In this document: positions 1-8,583 of the stretch, piece by piece | How positions within the stretch are numbered: the first letter of the stretch is position 1 | How the letters are laid out: each line of letters starts with the position of its first letter | NCBI RefSeq assembly: GCF_026712245.1 | Contig: NZ_JAPPUY010000001.1 | Coordinates: forward strand, 372,001-436,000 | Length of the DNA stretch: 64,000 nucleotides | Direction of reading: 5' to 3' | Source of the DNA: Roseateles hydrophilus | GTDB lineage: Bacteria > Pseudomonadota > Gammaproteobacteria > Burkholderiales > Burkholderiaceae_C | The notes under the pieces: model-generated | The model's input: only the letters and a program-made list of their open reading frames with translations | The model's database searches: none | What the model was told of the DNA's origin: nothing | Position numbers and translations under genes: made by a program

Positions 1-999
1 GCGCGGGTCGGCGACCTTGAAGATCGCGGCACCGGCGCCCGGCGGGTTGGACAGGTCCAGCCCGAGCGCGTTCTGTGCATTGATGCGCGTGCCTATCGTG
101 GCCGCCAGCTGGCCCAGCAGGTTGCGCGCGTCCTGCAGGTCGCGGTTCTGGAAGGCCAGCAGCGCCGTCATGGAGCCGCCAGTCAGCACGCTCTCGTCCA
201 GCGGGCGGGCGATGTTGCCTTCCTTCAGCGAGATCTGCGCGCGGGACGTGTCGTAGCTGTCGCCGGTGATCTGCAGCGTCGCCGCCTGGCTGCCCAGCAC
301 CAGCCGCTGGCCACCGCCGATGAAGACGCCCAGCGTGCCGTCATCGGCGGGCAGCGTGCTGACGGCCATGTACTCGCTGATCTGCGACACCAGCTGGTCG
401 CGCTTGTCCAGCAGGTCGTTGGGCTCGTGGCCCACGCCCTTGAGCTTGGCGATCTGGTCGTTGACCGCCGCGATTTGCTGCGCCAGGCCGTTGACCACCG
501 TGACCGAGGCGCGCAGGTCGCTGACGACACCGGCCTGCAGGTCCGTCAGCTGCTGGCCGGCGTTGGAGAAGCGCGTGGCCAGCTCGCTGGCCCGTCCCAG
601 CGCGACCTGGCGGGCCGAGGGGTCGCTGGGGCGGCTGGCCACGTCCACCATGGCGTTGAGGAACTGGCTGGCCGCGTAGCCCAGGCCTTCGGTGCCGGGG
701 GGGAACACCTTCTCCATGCGCGACAGCTGCTCGGCACGGGTCGCGTCGGCAGAGGCGGTGGCTTTGGCGCTGGCGGCCTCGCGGGTCAGGAACTGGTTGT
801 GGGCGCGCTCGACGGTGTCGATGTCCACGCCGCGGCCGAAGAAGCCGGCGCCGGTGTACTGGCCTTCCGATGTCGTCAACACCACCGACTGGCGCGAGTA
901 GCCCGCCGTGTTCGCGTTGGCGATGTTCTGGCCGACCGTCTGCAATGCCGCCTGGTTGGCGAACATCGCGCGGGCGCCGAGGGTGAGCAGGCCTGCCAT
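1..999 (-). CDS. flgK: Flagellar hook-associated protein FlgK (C-terminus cut by window edge)
   Basis: FlgK (HAP1) forms the junction between the hook and the filament outside the cell. The visible 333 codons begin with the classic axial-protein start: residues 13-33 contain FANQAALQTVGQNIANANTA followed by GYSRQ, the helical D0 motif shared by rod, hook and HAP proteins. The frame stays open to base 1, so the C-terminal D0 part lies outside the window. It is the last visible gene of flgI-flgJ-flgK, 13 bases after the flgJ stop. The start is the only ATG that places the D0 motif at the N-terminus. Identity is secure; only the 3' end is missing. Confidence 0.95.
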   Translation of the reverse strand, partial: MAGLLTLGARAMFANQAALQTVGQNIANANTAGYSRQSVVLTTSEGQYTGAGFFGRGVDIDTVERAHNQFLTREAASAKATASADATRAEQLSRMEKVFPPGTEGLGYAASQFLNAMVDVASRPSDPSARQVALGRASELATRFSNAGQQLTDLQAGVVSDLRASVTVVNGLAQQIAAVNDQIAKLKGVGHEPNDLLDKRDQLVSQISEYMAVSTLPADDGTLGVFIGGGQRLVLGSQAATLQITGDSYDTSRAQISLKEGNIARPLDESVLTGGSMTALLAFQNRDLQDARNLLGQLAATIGTRINAQNALGLDLSNPPGAGAAIFKVADPR

Positions 1000-1012
1000 G
1001 TCGTGCTAGTCC

Positions 1013-1885
1013 TTAGGCGAGGGTGCTCTGCACGCGTTGGGTGGTCTGGATGGTGCGGGCGATCTTCTCGGCGTAAGCCGGGTCGGTCGCGTAGCCGGCC
1101 TGCTGCAGGCCGCGGGCAAAGCCGGCGGCATTGCCGTTCTGTGCCTGCGCCACCACCTTGGCGTAGCGGTCGTTGCTGCTGAGCAGGCGGGCGTAGTCCT
1201 TGAAGGCCTCGTCGTAGCTGCCGTAGGCGCGGAACTTGGCCGTCACCTTGACGGCCTGGCCGTTGATGACCTCGGTGGTCTTCACGTCCACGGTCTTGCC
1301 CGTCCAGCCTGGCGTTGCCTTGATGCCGAAGATGTTGTGGCTCTTGCTGCCGTCGGCGCCGGTGATCTCGCGCCGGCCCCAGCCGCTCTCGTGGGCCGCC
1401 TGCGCCACCATGAAGCTGGCCGGGATGCCCGTGGCGGCCGAGGCGGCGCGGGCCGAGGCGTCGTGCTGCTGGATGAAGCTCTGCACGTGATTGGGAATGC
1501 CCTTGGTGGCCAGCGCAGGCAGCGCCTGGGCCAGCGTCGTCTGGCTGGCGCGGCGCACGGCCTCGGGGCTGAGGTCTTGCACGCCCATCTGGCGCTGCAG
1601 CTGGCGGGTGATGGCGTCGGACAGCCCGCCCGGCAGGCCGCTCATCTTGCCGGCGAACTGCGTGTCCAGCATCTCGGTGCCCAGCTGCGTGGCGCTGTTG
1701 TCCAGCATGCCGCTGGCCAGCGTGGAGGCACGCATGCTTTTCATCACCTCCTGCATGAACAGCGACTCGAACTGCCGCGCGGTCTCGCGGATGCTGGCCT
1801 TGGGGTCGCGCGAGGCCTGGGCCTTCAGGCTGTTGAGGCCGTCCAGACCCTGGCCGGCGATGGACTGGAACGACGGAGAAGCCAT
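1013..1885 (-). CDS. flgJ: Flagellar rod assembly protein / muramidase FlgJ
   Basis: FlgJ caps the growing rod in the periplasm and cuts peptidoglycan so that the rod can pass. The 290-residue protein has the rod-binding half first (residues about 30-100, with ARQFESLFMQEVMKSMRAST) and a glucosaminidase-type muramidase half after residue 140. The candidate catalytic Glu is residue 166 in AHESGWGRREI. This two-domain form is the usual one in beta- and gammaproteobacteria. The start ATG overlaps the flgI stop (ATGA), which implies translational coupling. A longer open frame continues upstream through flgI in another phase and was not used as the start. Confidence 0.95.
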   Translation of the reverse strand: MASPSFQSIAGQGLDGLNSLKAQASRDPKASIRETARQFESLFMQEVMKSMRASTLASGMLDNSATQLGTEMLDTQFAGKMSGLPGGLSDAITRQLQRQMGVQDLSPEAVRRASQTTLAQALPALATKGIPNHVQSFIQQHDASARAASAATGIPASFMVAQAAHESGWGRREITGADGSKSHNIFGIKATPGWTGKTVDVKTTEVINGQAVKVTAKFRAYGSYDEAFKDYARLLSSNDRYAKVVAQAQNGNAAGFARGLQQAGYATDPAYAEKIARTIQTTQRVQSTLA

Positions 1886-2985
1886 CAGATCACCTCGAGC
1901 TCCGCATTGAGGGCGCCTGCGCTCTTCATGGCCTGCAGGATGGCGACCAGATCCTGCGGGGTCGCGCCCAGCGCGCTCAGTGCTTTGACGACGTCCGACA
2001 GCCGCGCACTGGCGGGCAGCTGGATCAGGCTGCCGGGTTCCTGGCGGATGGCGATGTCGGCCTTCTCGGCCACCACGGTCTGCCCGCCCGACAAGGCGTT
2101 GGGTTGGCTGATGACGGGTGTGGAGCTGATGGTGACCGACAGGCTGCCGTGCGCAACGGCGCAAGCTGACAGCGTGACGGCCTGGTTCATGACGATGGAG
2201 CCGGTGCGGGCGTTGATCACCACGCGAGCGGCGGCCGGCGCCGTGTCCACCGGCAGGTTCTCCACATCGGCCAGAAAGGCCACGCGCTCGTCCGGCGCGG
2301 TGGGCGCCTTCACGCGCACGACGCGGCCGTCCAGCGCCTGCGCCACGCCGGCGCCCTTGAGCTTGTTGATGGCCTGGGCCACGGCACGGGCGGTGGCGAA
2401 GTCGCTGCTGTTGAGGTCGAACTGGATGTAGTCGCCCTGGGACAGCGGCGAGGGCACCGAGCGCTCCACCAGCGCACCGCCCGGGATGCGGCCGGCGCTG
2501 AGGTGGTTGATCTGCACCTTGGAGCCGCCCGCCGATGCACCCGCGCCGCCCACCACCAGGTTGCCCTGGGCAATGGCGTAGACCTGACCGTCCGCACCGC
2601 GCAGTGGCGTGGCGATCAGCGTGCCGCCGCGCAGGCTCTTGGCGTTGCCGATGGAGGAGACATTGATGTCCAGCGGCTGGCCTGGCTGTGCGAACGCCGG
2701 CAGCGACGTGGTCACCAGCACGGCGGCGATGTTGCGCGGCTGCATGGTCACGCCCTGGGGCAGCAGCACACCGAACTGCTGCAGCATGGCCGTCAGGCTC
2801 TGGCCCGTGAACGGCGCCTGCGTGGTCTGGTCGCCCGTGCCGTCCAGCCCCACCACCAGCCCATAGCCCGTCAACGGGTTGGAGCGCACCCCGGCCACCG
2901 ACGCCACCTCCTTGATGCGCGCGGCATGCGAGAAGGGCGTCAGCACGAGGCTGAGGCAGACGAGGAGGATGTTCAGGGTCTTCAC
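1885..2985 (-). CDS. flgI: Flagellar P-ring protein FlgI
   Basis: FlgI builds the P-ring, the periplasmic bushing of the flagellar basal body in the peptidoglycan layer. With a GTG start at 2985 the protein has 366 residues, the normal family length. It opens with a Sec signal peptide (KTLNILLVCLSLVLTPFSHA) followed by RIKEVASVAGVRSNPLTGYG, the conserved start of mature FlgI. An upstream in-frame ATG near 3108 would add 41 atypical residues and run into the divergent ytrA-like operator, so GTG is preferred although no strong ribosome site precedes it. The gene is the first of flgI-flgJ-flgK and is cut off from flgH by 9.5 kb of opposing genes, so it needs its own promoter in 2986-3116. Confidence 0.93.
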   Translation of the reverse strand: MKTLNILLVCLSLVLTPFSHAARIKEVASVAGVRSNPLTGYGLVVGLDGTGDQTTQAPFTGQSLTAMLQQFGVLLPQGVTMQPRNIAAVLVTTSLPAFAQPGQPLDINVSSIGNAKSLRGGTLIATPLRGADGQVYAIAQGNLVVGGAGASAGGSKVQINHLSAGRIPGGALVERSVPSPLSQGDYIQFDLNSSDFATARAVAQAINKLKGAGVAQALDGRVVRVKAPTAPDERVAFLADVENLPVDTAPAAARVVINARTGSIVMNQAVTLSACAVAHGSLSVTISSTPVISQPNALSGGQTVVAEKADIAIRQEPGSLIQLPASARLSDVVKALSALGATPQDLVAILQAMKSAGALNAELEVI

Positions 2986-3086
2986 TCGGCGAATTCTGAG
3001 CAGGCTTGAGCCCGCGAAGCCGTTGAATAAGGCTGCTGACGCCCGCCAATTTCGCGCCGGCCAGCGCGGCCCGGGTGTCTTGTGTT

Positions 3087-3108
3087 GTGTATTGTTTAAG
3101 TAATACAC
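3087..3108. promoter_or_regulatory. Predicted YtrA/GntR operator palindrome
   Basis: Arms GTGTATT (3087-3093) and AATACAC (3102-3108) form a perfect 7-bp inverted repeat around an 8-bp centre with a core TTAA, giving 18 of 22 symmetric positions. The site ends nine bases before the ATG of the ytrA-like regulator. GntR-family regulators bind such dyads and usually repress their own operon. A possible -10 (TACACT, 3104-3109) overlaps the right arm and a possible -35 (TTGTGT, 3080-3085) lies 18 bp upstream, so bound repressor would block RNA polymerase. Binding is inferred from position and symmetry only. Confidence 0.6.
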
Positions 3109-3116
3109 TAATACGC

Positions 3117-3518
3117 ATGCCGGACGCCCCGTTCAGTTTCGACATCCAGCCCCAGCTGGCCACGCCCATCTATCGCCAGGTGGTGGAGCAGGTGCAGCGG
3201 CTGGTGGCGGGCGGCCAGCTCAAGCCGGGCGATGACCTGCCCAGCGTGCGCGCCGTGGCTGAGCGCCATGCCATCAACCCGATGACCGTCAGCAAGGCCT
3301 ACAGCCTGCTGGAGGCCGAGGGCCTGCTGGCGCGGCGCCGCGGCGTGGGCATGGTGGTGGCCGAGGGGGTGCGGCCTGCGGGTGACGACCGCATGGCCCT
3401 GTTGCAGCCTGCCCTGCTGGCGCTGGCGCGGCAGGCCCGGCAACTGGGCATCACGCCCGACCAGGCGCTGGACGCGCTGGCGCAGGCTTTCCACTCCAAC
3501 GACCAGGACAACGCATGA
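3117..3518 (+). CDS. GntR-family transcriptional regulator, YtrA subfamily
   Basis: Short GntR regulator of 133 residues. The winged helix-turn-helix is at about residues 15-85 (TPIYRQVVEQVQRLVAGGQL, then LPSVRAVAERHAINPMTVSK, ending with a wing at RRRGVGMVV). It is followed only by a helical tail of about 45 residues, which is the YtrA layout: a small dimerisation region with no ligand-binding domain. YtrA-type genes typically sit first in an operon with ABC transporters and repress it until cell-envelope stress occurs. That is the context here, because the next gene overlaps by four bases (ATGA). The ATG lies about 7-8 bases after a putative -10, so the mRNA may be leaderless; no ribosome site is visible. 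Confidence 0.88.
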   Translation: MPDAPFSFDIQPQLATPIYRQVVEQVQRLVAGGQLKPGDDLPSVRAVAERHAINPMTVSKAYSLLEAEGLLARRRGVGMVVAEGVRPAGDDRMALLQPALLALARQARQLGITPDQALDALAQAFHSNDQDNA

Positions 3519-4357
3519 CTTTCTCAATCGACGCGCGGCAACTCGGCGTGCGCGCAAAGGACGACGGCTGGAGCGCGGCACGCCCGCGGCTGCTCGGTCC
3601 GCTGGACCTGTCGGTGCCCGAAGGCGCGGTGGTTGGCGTGGTGGGGCGCAACGGCGCTGGCAAGAGCACATTGATGCGTTGCCTGCTGGGCTTGCAGACA
3701 CCCGATGAAGGCGAGTCCCGCTTGCTGGGGGAGCCCAGCCTGGCGCTGACCGACGCGGTGCGCGAGCGCCTGGGCTACGCCGCCCAGACGCCCGACCTGT
3801 TCCCGCGCCTGACGGGCCACGAGCACCTGGCGGAGATGGCCGCTGTCTACCCCGGCGTGCACCTGCCCGACGCGCTGGCGCTGGCGGTGCGGCTGGACCT
3901 GCCGCTGGGCCGGCGGGCCGATGCGCTGTCGCTGGGCGACCAGCAGAAGCTGGCCGTCGTGCTGGCGCTGGCGCATGACCCGGACCTGCTGTTCCTGGAT
4001 GAGCCGGTGGCCAGCCTGGACCCGATCTCGCGCCGTGATTTCATGCGCGCGCTGTTCGCGCTGCGCCGCAAGCCTGCGCCGCGCACGGTGCTGGTGTCCA
4101 GCCATCTGCTGAGCGACCTGGAGCGGGTCGTCAGCCATGTGCTGTTTCTGCGCGAAGGGCGGGTGCAGCTGTTCATCGAGTGGGACGAGGCCGTCGAGCA
4201 TCTGCGCTGCATCCCGGCGCGCGAGCCCGACTCCGCCGGCCTGCACTGGAGCGCGGCGCAGGGCGGGCAGTTGCTGGTGGATGTGCGGCAGCATCCGCAG
4301 GCTGCGGGGCTGGCCGGCCTGGGCATGGAAGATCTGTTGGAGGTGTTGAACACATGA
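3515..4357 (+). CDS. ABC transporter ATP-binding protein of the YtrA-linked system
   Basis: A 280-residue ABC ATPase. Visible motifs are Walker A GRNGAGKST (residues 44-52), Q-loop Gln91, a variant signature LSLGD (138-142) in place of LSGGQ, Walker B LLFLDEP (158-164), a D-loop SLDP and the switch His197 in VLVSSHLL. A C-terminal extension of about 75 residues follows the nucleotide-binding domain, as in ABC-2-type exporters. It overlaps the regulator gene upstream by four bases and the membrane-protein gene downstream by four bases, so the unit is probably translated as one operon. The substrate cannot be read from the sequence; export linked to envelope stress or bacitracin-like drugs is only an analogy with Bacillus ytr. 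Confidence 0.9.
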   Translation: MTFSIDARQLGVRAKDDGWSAARPRLLGPLDLSVPEGAVVGVVGRNGAGKSTLMRCLLGLQTPDEGESRLLGEPSLALTDAVRERLGYAAQTPDLFPRLTGHEHLAEMAAVYPGVHLPDALALAVRLDLPLGRRADALSLGDQQKLAVVLALAHDPDLLFLDEPVASLDPISRRDFMRALFALRRKPAPRTVLVSSHLLSDLERVVSHVLFLREGRVQLFIEWDEAVEHLRCIPAREPDSAGLHWSAAQGGQLLVDVRQHPQAAGLAGLGMEDLLEVLNT

Positions 4358-5703
4358 TCGCCCTTGCCACCACCACGCCAGGCGGCGAACCGCAGGCCTT
4401 CGGGCTGCCGCTGCTGACCCGCCTGCTGCCCGGCCTAGTCAGTGCCGTGGCGTTGCTGCCGGCCTCGCTGGCGCTGCAATTCCACGGCGCCGCGAGCATG
4501 CTGCTGCCGCTACTGATCGTGCAGGGCACGCTGCTGGCCCTGGGTGCGGGCCTGCTGGCCGTGGCGGCGCACGATTGCCTGTCCCACTGGGAGAGCCGGG
4601 CTGCACCGCTGGCGGCGCGCGACCGTGTGCGCGTCGGCCTGCTGGGCGATGTCTGGCGCATGGGCGCCATCGCGGCAGCCGGGCCGTTGGCCCTGGCCCT
4701 CGTGCTGGCCTGGCGGGGCGACGGCTGGGCGGCGGTGTTCAGCGCGTTGACGGTGCTCGTCGCATGTCTGTTCATCGGCCTGGCCGTCGCGCTGAGCTGG
4801 CATGGTCGTGCGCCGCGCGTGCTGCTGGCGCCGGCGGGGTTGTTGCTGCTCGGGCTGTTGGGGGCGTTGCCGCATGAAGGCGCGCTCGGCAGCGGCTGGG
4901 AGCTGGCCCCTGTGGCTGCTACTGCTGCGCTGCTGTGGCGCTGGTTGAGTTCGCCTCGGGCGCTTGCCGCGCTGGCGCCGCAGCTGCCATGGCCCCGGCC
5001 CATCGCCTGGCTGCGCCGAACCACGGCCTACCAGGGCTGGCGCATGAGCATCGGCCCGGAGTCGATAGCGCCGGTGCGTCAGGGCAGCCACGGATATCGC
5101 TTCTGGATGATGTTGCTGCCGCTGCTGTGGCTGCCGCAGCTGATGGGTCAGGCCGAGCGCCTGCGCTGGTTCAGCTGGGGTCATGCATTTGACGGCGCTT
5201 ACGGTGGCGCCATCTACGGCGGGTGCATGCTGCTGATCACCACTGCCGCAGCCAGTTGCTACGTGGCGCCGCCGCTGCACTGGCGCCTGCGGCTGGCGCC
5301 GGGCGGCATGAGCCCGCAGCGCTGGGCACGGCGCATGGTGCTGGGCTCCATGGCAGCCACGCTGGTGCTGTTCACGGTGGCGCTGGCATTGGTCGTGCTG
5401 TTCCGTGCCAGCGGCAGTGCGCACTTGAGTGCCGGCACCTGGCTGTCGCTGATGGGCGACGCGCTGCTTGGCAGCAGCTTTCTGCGCTGGCAGCTGGGCC
5501 GGCGCTCCACGGTGTGGGCGCGCAGCCTCGCAGTGCTGGCGGTGCCGGTGCTGCCGGCGCTGCTGCTGTATGGCCTGCTCTGGCTGGGCGTCACGCCGCA
5601 GCGCGGCGCCCTGTGGCTGGCGCTGCAACTTGCGCTGACCGTGCCGATGACACTGGCGGCCGTGCGCGCATGGGGCCGGCGCGATCTCAACCAGGTGGCC
5701 TGA
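4354..5703 (+). CDS. Multi-pass membrane protein, putative ABC permease (paralogue 1)
   Basis: A protein of 449 residues that is mostly hydrophobic, with many Leu/Ala/Val-rich segments suggesting roughly ten or more membrane helices. I do not recognise a named family. It starts at an ATG overlapping the ATPase stop (ATGA), the usual coupling between an ABC ATPase and its permease. A block near residues 308-330 (LAPGGMSPQRWARRMVLGSM) recurs in the next gene, so the two are paralogues. The role as membrane half of the YtrA-linked transporter is inferred from position and topology. No periplasmic binding protein is encoded nearby, which fits an exporter or a sensor better than an importer. Confidence 0.75.
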   Translation: MIALATTTPGGEPQAFGLPLLTRLLPGLVSAVALLPASLALQFHGAASMLLPLLIVQGTLLALGAGLLAVAAHDCLSHWESRAAPLAARDRVRVGLLGDVWRMGAIAAAGPLALALVLAWRGDGWAAVFSALTVLVACLFIGLAVALSWHGRAPRVLLAPAGLLLLGLLGALPHEGALGSGWELAPVAATAALLWRWLSSPRALAALAPQLPWPRPIAWLRRTTAYQGWRMSIGPESIAPVRQGSHGYRFWMMLLPLLWLPQLMGQAERLRWFSWGHAFDGAYGGAIYGGCMLLITTAAASCYVAPPLHWRLRLAPGGMSPQRWARRMVLGSMAATLVLFTVALALVVLFRASGSAHLSAGTWLSLMGDALLGSSFLRWQLGRRSTVWARSLAVLAVPVLPALLLYGLLWLGVTPQRGALWLALQLALTVPMTLAAVRAWGRRDLNQVA

Positions 5704-5707
5704 ACCT

Positions 5708-7045
5708 ATGGTGCCGTCCCTGACCCTGAGACGCGGCCTGTTCTTCGAGGACGGCCCCACCGCCATCGGCCTGCTCGGGCCGGGCCTCATCAGCCTGCTG
5801 GCCCTGGGCACGGCCTTGATGGCTTCCGGTGTTCATCAGACGGTGTTGAGCGCCTTCGTCGGGCTGCAGGCCACGCTGCTGGCGCTGGCTGCCGCCATGT
5901 TGACGTCCGCGGCGACGATGTGGACCGCGAACTGGCAGGGCCGCGTGGCGCCAACGCGCGCAGTGGTGCATGTGCGGCAACGGCTGTGGCGGCAGTTGGC
6001 CGTCAGCGCTGGCCTCGGCGTGTGCGGTCCGCTGGCACTGGCCTTCCATGCCGAGGTGTCCACGTCGTATTCGCTCGCCCGCATGCCGCAGATGCTGCTG
6101 GCCGTGCTGGCCTTGCTGCTGGCGGCGCAGGCGCTGGGCGGCTGGTGCGGGCTGGCCTGGCGTGGCAGGGCGGGCCGCTGGGTGCTGCTCGGCTGGGTCG
6201 CGCTGGTGCTGGCCTTGAGCGCGCAGCGGGCTTTGCGGGAGTGGCTGCTGGCCTGGCCGGCGTTGTCGATGCTGACCTTGCTGCTGCTGTCGCTGGGCTG
6301 GTGGGTGCTGAGGCAGCGGCTGGTGCAGCACCGCCAGCGCTGGGCCGGTGTGCCGGCGACCGGTGCGGCCAAGGCCGCATTCCAGCCGGCGCAGGTCTGG
6401 CAGCCCTTGCCTTTCGATGGCGAGGAGGCGCAGGGCCAGGGCGGGCGTTTTTCCGAGATGCCTGCTTGGCGCCGGTTGGTCCTGTTTCTACTTTGGGTTT
6501 TGGCTGTGACGGCGTGGCGGCACCAGGCTTGGGAGAGCCAGGTGCAGGGTGTCGGCCTGGCGACCTACGCCGGCTGGATGGCCATGCTGACGGGGCTGGC
6601 TGGTTGCGCGCTGGTCCATCCGGCCGCGCACTGGCGGCGCCGGCTGGCGCCCGGTGGGCTCACGCCGCTGCAGTGGGCCCGGCGCATGGTGCTGCGCAGC
6701 CTGGCCGGCGGCCTGTTGGCGCTGGCGGTGTTGGTGGGCGTGGCGGCGTTCAGTACGTCCGTCCAGGGGCGCTGGGCCGTGCTGGGCACCGGGGCCACGG
6801 TGTTGGGCGACCTGTGCCTGGCCTTCACGCTGGTGGCCTGGGTGCGCGCGCGGCGCAACGACTTTGTCGGCTTGTTGCTCGCCGTTGTCCTGATGTTCGG
6901 CGCTGTGTTCATGCTCACGACGGCTGCAGCCGCCATCGGCCTGCCGCTGGTGCGCGGGGCCGGCTGGCTCGCCGTGGAACTGGCACTCGCCGCCGTGCTG
7001 GGCGCGGCGTCAGTGCGGCGGTGGGCCGCTCGCAACGGGCTCTGA
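5708..7045 (+). CDS. Multi-pass membrane protein, putative ABC permease (paralogue 2)
   Basis: A protein of 445 residues with the same hydrophobic, multi-helix character as the preceding gene and the same conserved loop (LAPGGLTPLQWARRMVLRSL, near residue 315). The two proteins are close in length, and the gene starts four bases after the preceding stop. One ATPase with two related membrane subunits suggests a heterodimeric permease, presumably produced by tandem duplication and divergence. The gene closes the ytrA-like operon; the following amidohydrolase has its own good ribosome site after a 36-base gap. No family name can be given from the sequence alone. Confidence 0.75.
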   Translation: MVPSLTLRRGLFFEDGPTAIGLLGPGLISLLALGTALMASGVHQTVLSAFVGLQATLLALAAAMLTSAATMWTANWQGRVAPTRAVVHVRQRLWRQLAVSAGLGVCGPLALAFHAEVSTSYSLARMPQMLLAVLALLLAAQALGGWCGLAWRGRAGRWVLLGWVALVLALSAQRALREWLLAWPALSMLTLLLLSLGWWVLRQRLVQHRQRWAGVPATGAAKAAFQPAQVWQPLPFDGEEAQGQGGRFSEMPAWRRLVLFLLWVLAVTAWRHQAWESQVQGVGLATYAGWMAMLTGLAGCALVHPAAHWRRRLAPGGLTPLQWARRMVLRSLAGGLLALAVLVGVAAFSTSVQGRWAVLGTGATVLGDLCLAFTLVAWVRARRNDFVGLLLAVVLMFGAVFMLTTAAAAIGLPLVRGAGWLAVELALAAVLGAASVRRWAARNGL

Positions 7046-7081
7046 GGCCATACTGCCCTCATCCGCCTCGGAGGCTCGCAG

Positions 7082-8338
7082 ATGTCCCTGACCACCGCCA
7101 TCGATGCCGCCGCTGCGGCCCTGCAAGACCAGGTGATCGCCTGGCGCCGTGACTTGCACCAGCACCCCGAGCTGGGCAACCGCGAGTTCCGCACGGCGGC
7201 GCTGGTGGCCGAGCACCTGCGCAGCCTGGGCTTTGACGAGGTGCGTACGGGCGTGGCGCACACGGGCGTGGTCGGGCTGCTCAAGGGCGGCCTGCCCGGC
7301 GGGGTGGTGGCACTGCGGGCCGACATGGACGGCCTGCCCGTCACCGAGGCGGTGGACCTGCCATTCGCGTCCAAGGCGCGTGCGGTGTGGAACGGCGAGG
7401 AGGTGGGCGTCATGCATGCCTGCGGGCATGACTGCCACGTGGCCATCCTGATGGGCGTGGCCAGCATCCTGGCGGGGCTGCGCGAGCAGATCGCCGGCAG
7501 CGTGAAGTTCATCTTCCAGCCCGCCGAGGAGATGCCGCCGGAGGGCGAGGAGGGCGGGGCGGCGCTGATGATCCAGGAGGGCGCGCTGGAGAAGCCCACG
7601 CCGAGCGCCATCTTCGGCCTGCACGTGACGTCCCGGCAGCCGGCCGGCGTCATTGGTTACCGGCCAGGGCCCACGATGGCCAGCTCCGACAAGCTCAAGA
7701 TCACCGTGCAGGGCAAGCAGACGCACGGGGCGGCGCCCTGGCTGGGGGTGGACCCCATCGTCACGTCGGCGCAGATTGTGCTGGGCCTGCAGACCGTCGT
7801 CAGCCGCACGCTGGACCTCAACCGCGAGCCGGCGGTGGTGACCATCGGCGCCATCAATGGCGGTGTGCGCGAGAACATCATCCCGGAGACGGTGGAGATG
7901 CGCGGCACCATCCGCAGCTTCGACGAGGGCATGCGGGACGATATCCACGCGCGCGTCACGGAGCTGGCCGAGGGCATCGCGGCGGCGTCGCGGGCGAGTT
8001 GTCAGGTGTGCATCACCAAGAACTACCCCGTCACGCGCAACGACCCGGCGCTGACCGAGGCCATGCTGCCCACGCTCACGCGCGTGGCCCACAGCGGCCC
8101 GCGGCCCATGGGTATCGAGCTGGTGCCCAAGGTGACGGGGGCGGAGGACTTCTCCTTCTTCCAGCGGCTGATCCCGGGGCTGTTCTTCTTCGTCGGCGTC
8201 ACGCCCCCGGAGATCGACCCGCGCCAGGCGCACGCCAACCACTCGCCGCGCTTCATCGTCGATGAGCGCGGGCTGGAGGTGGGCGTGCGGGCGCTGGCGC
8301 ACCTGGCGGTGGATTACTTGGCGCAGCGCGCAGGCTGA
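7082..8338 (+). CDS. M20-family metallo-amidohydrolase (hippurate hydrolase / amino-acyl hydrolase type)
   Basis: A cytoplasmic metallopeptidase-fold amidohydrolase of 418 residues that would remove an acyl group from an N-acylated amino acid or similar substrate. Visible M20D features are WRRDLHQHPEL (21-31), ADMDGLPV (80-87), the metal-binding Cys114 and His116 in MHACGHDCH, the acid pair Glu149-Glu150 in FQPAEE, and a C-terminal KVTGAEDFSFF with late His ligands. There is no signal peptide. A strong GGAGG lies 11 bases before the ATG. Substrate choice (hippurate, N-acetyl amino acid, peptide-derived amide) cannot be decided. It sits between the ABC operon and the phosphatase genes without overlap. 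Confidence 0.88.
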   Translation: MSLTTAIDAAAAALQDQVIAWRRDLHQHPELGNREFRTAALVAEHLRSLGFDEVRTGVAHTGVVGLLKGGLPGGVVALRADMDGLPVTEAVDLPFASKARAVWNGEEVGVMHACGHDCHVAILMGVASILAGLREQIAGSVKFIFQPAEEMPPEGEEGGAALMIQEGALEKPTPSAIFGLHVTSRQPAGVIGYRPGPTMASSDKLKITVQGKQTHGAAPWLGVDPIVTSAQIVLGLQTVVSRTLDLNREPAVVTIGAINGGVRENIIPETVEMRGTIRSFDEGMRDDIHARVTELAEGIAAASRASCQVCITKNYPVTRNDPALTEAMLPTLTRVAHSGPRPMGIELVPKVTGAEDFSFFQRLIPGLFFFVGVTPPEIDPRQAHANHSPRFIVDERGLEVGVRALAHLAVDYLAQRAG

Positions 8339-8583
8339 GCGGGCACCCCCGGTGAGTCACCGGCTGCGCCTGCGCGCGGCGCGGGAGCGTTGACGCGCCT
8401 TTTGGCGCTCGCGCGGGGATGCAAGGCGGCGGCCTGAGCTGAAAGAGCCACGGTGCGGCGGGATGCCGCCTTCAGCCAGTCACGCCGCGCCGCGACGATG
8501 GCAGCGCCTCTCCGGACTTGCGTCAGGGCCACCCGGCCCTTCGAAGTCCGCGCCCCATTGCCTCTCCGACGGAGCACGCCCCC

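Noticed and set aside
1886-3169. Extension of flgJ upstream to a 718-residue protein
   Set aside because: The added part is an out-of-phase reading of flgI with no FlgJ-like content; the ATGA junction marks the true start.
8349-8363. Palindrome CCGGTGA-G-TCACCGG after the M20 gene as a terminator
   Set aside because: There is no U run, and the stem is short. The 245-base spacer otherwise shows nothing. It could be an operator but has no partner.
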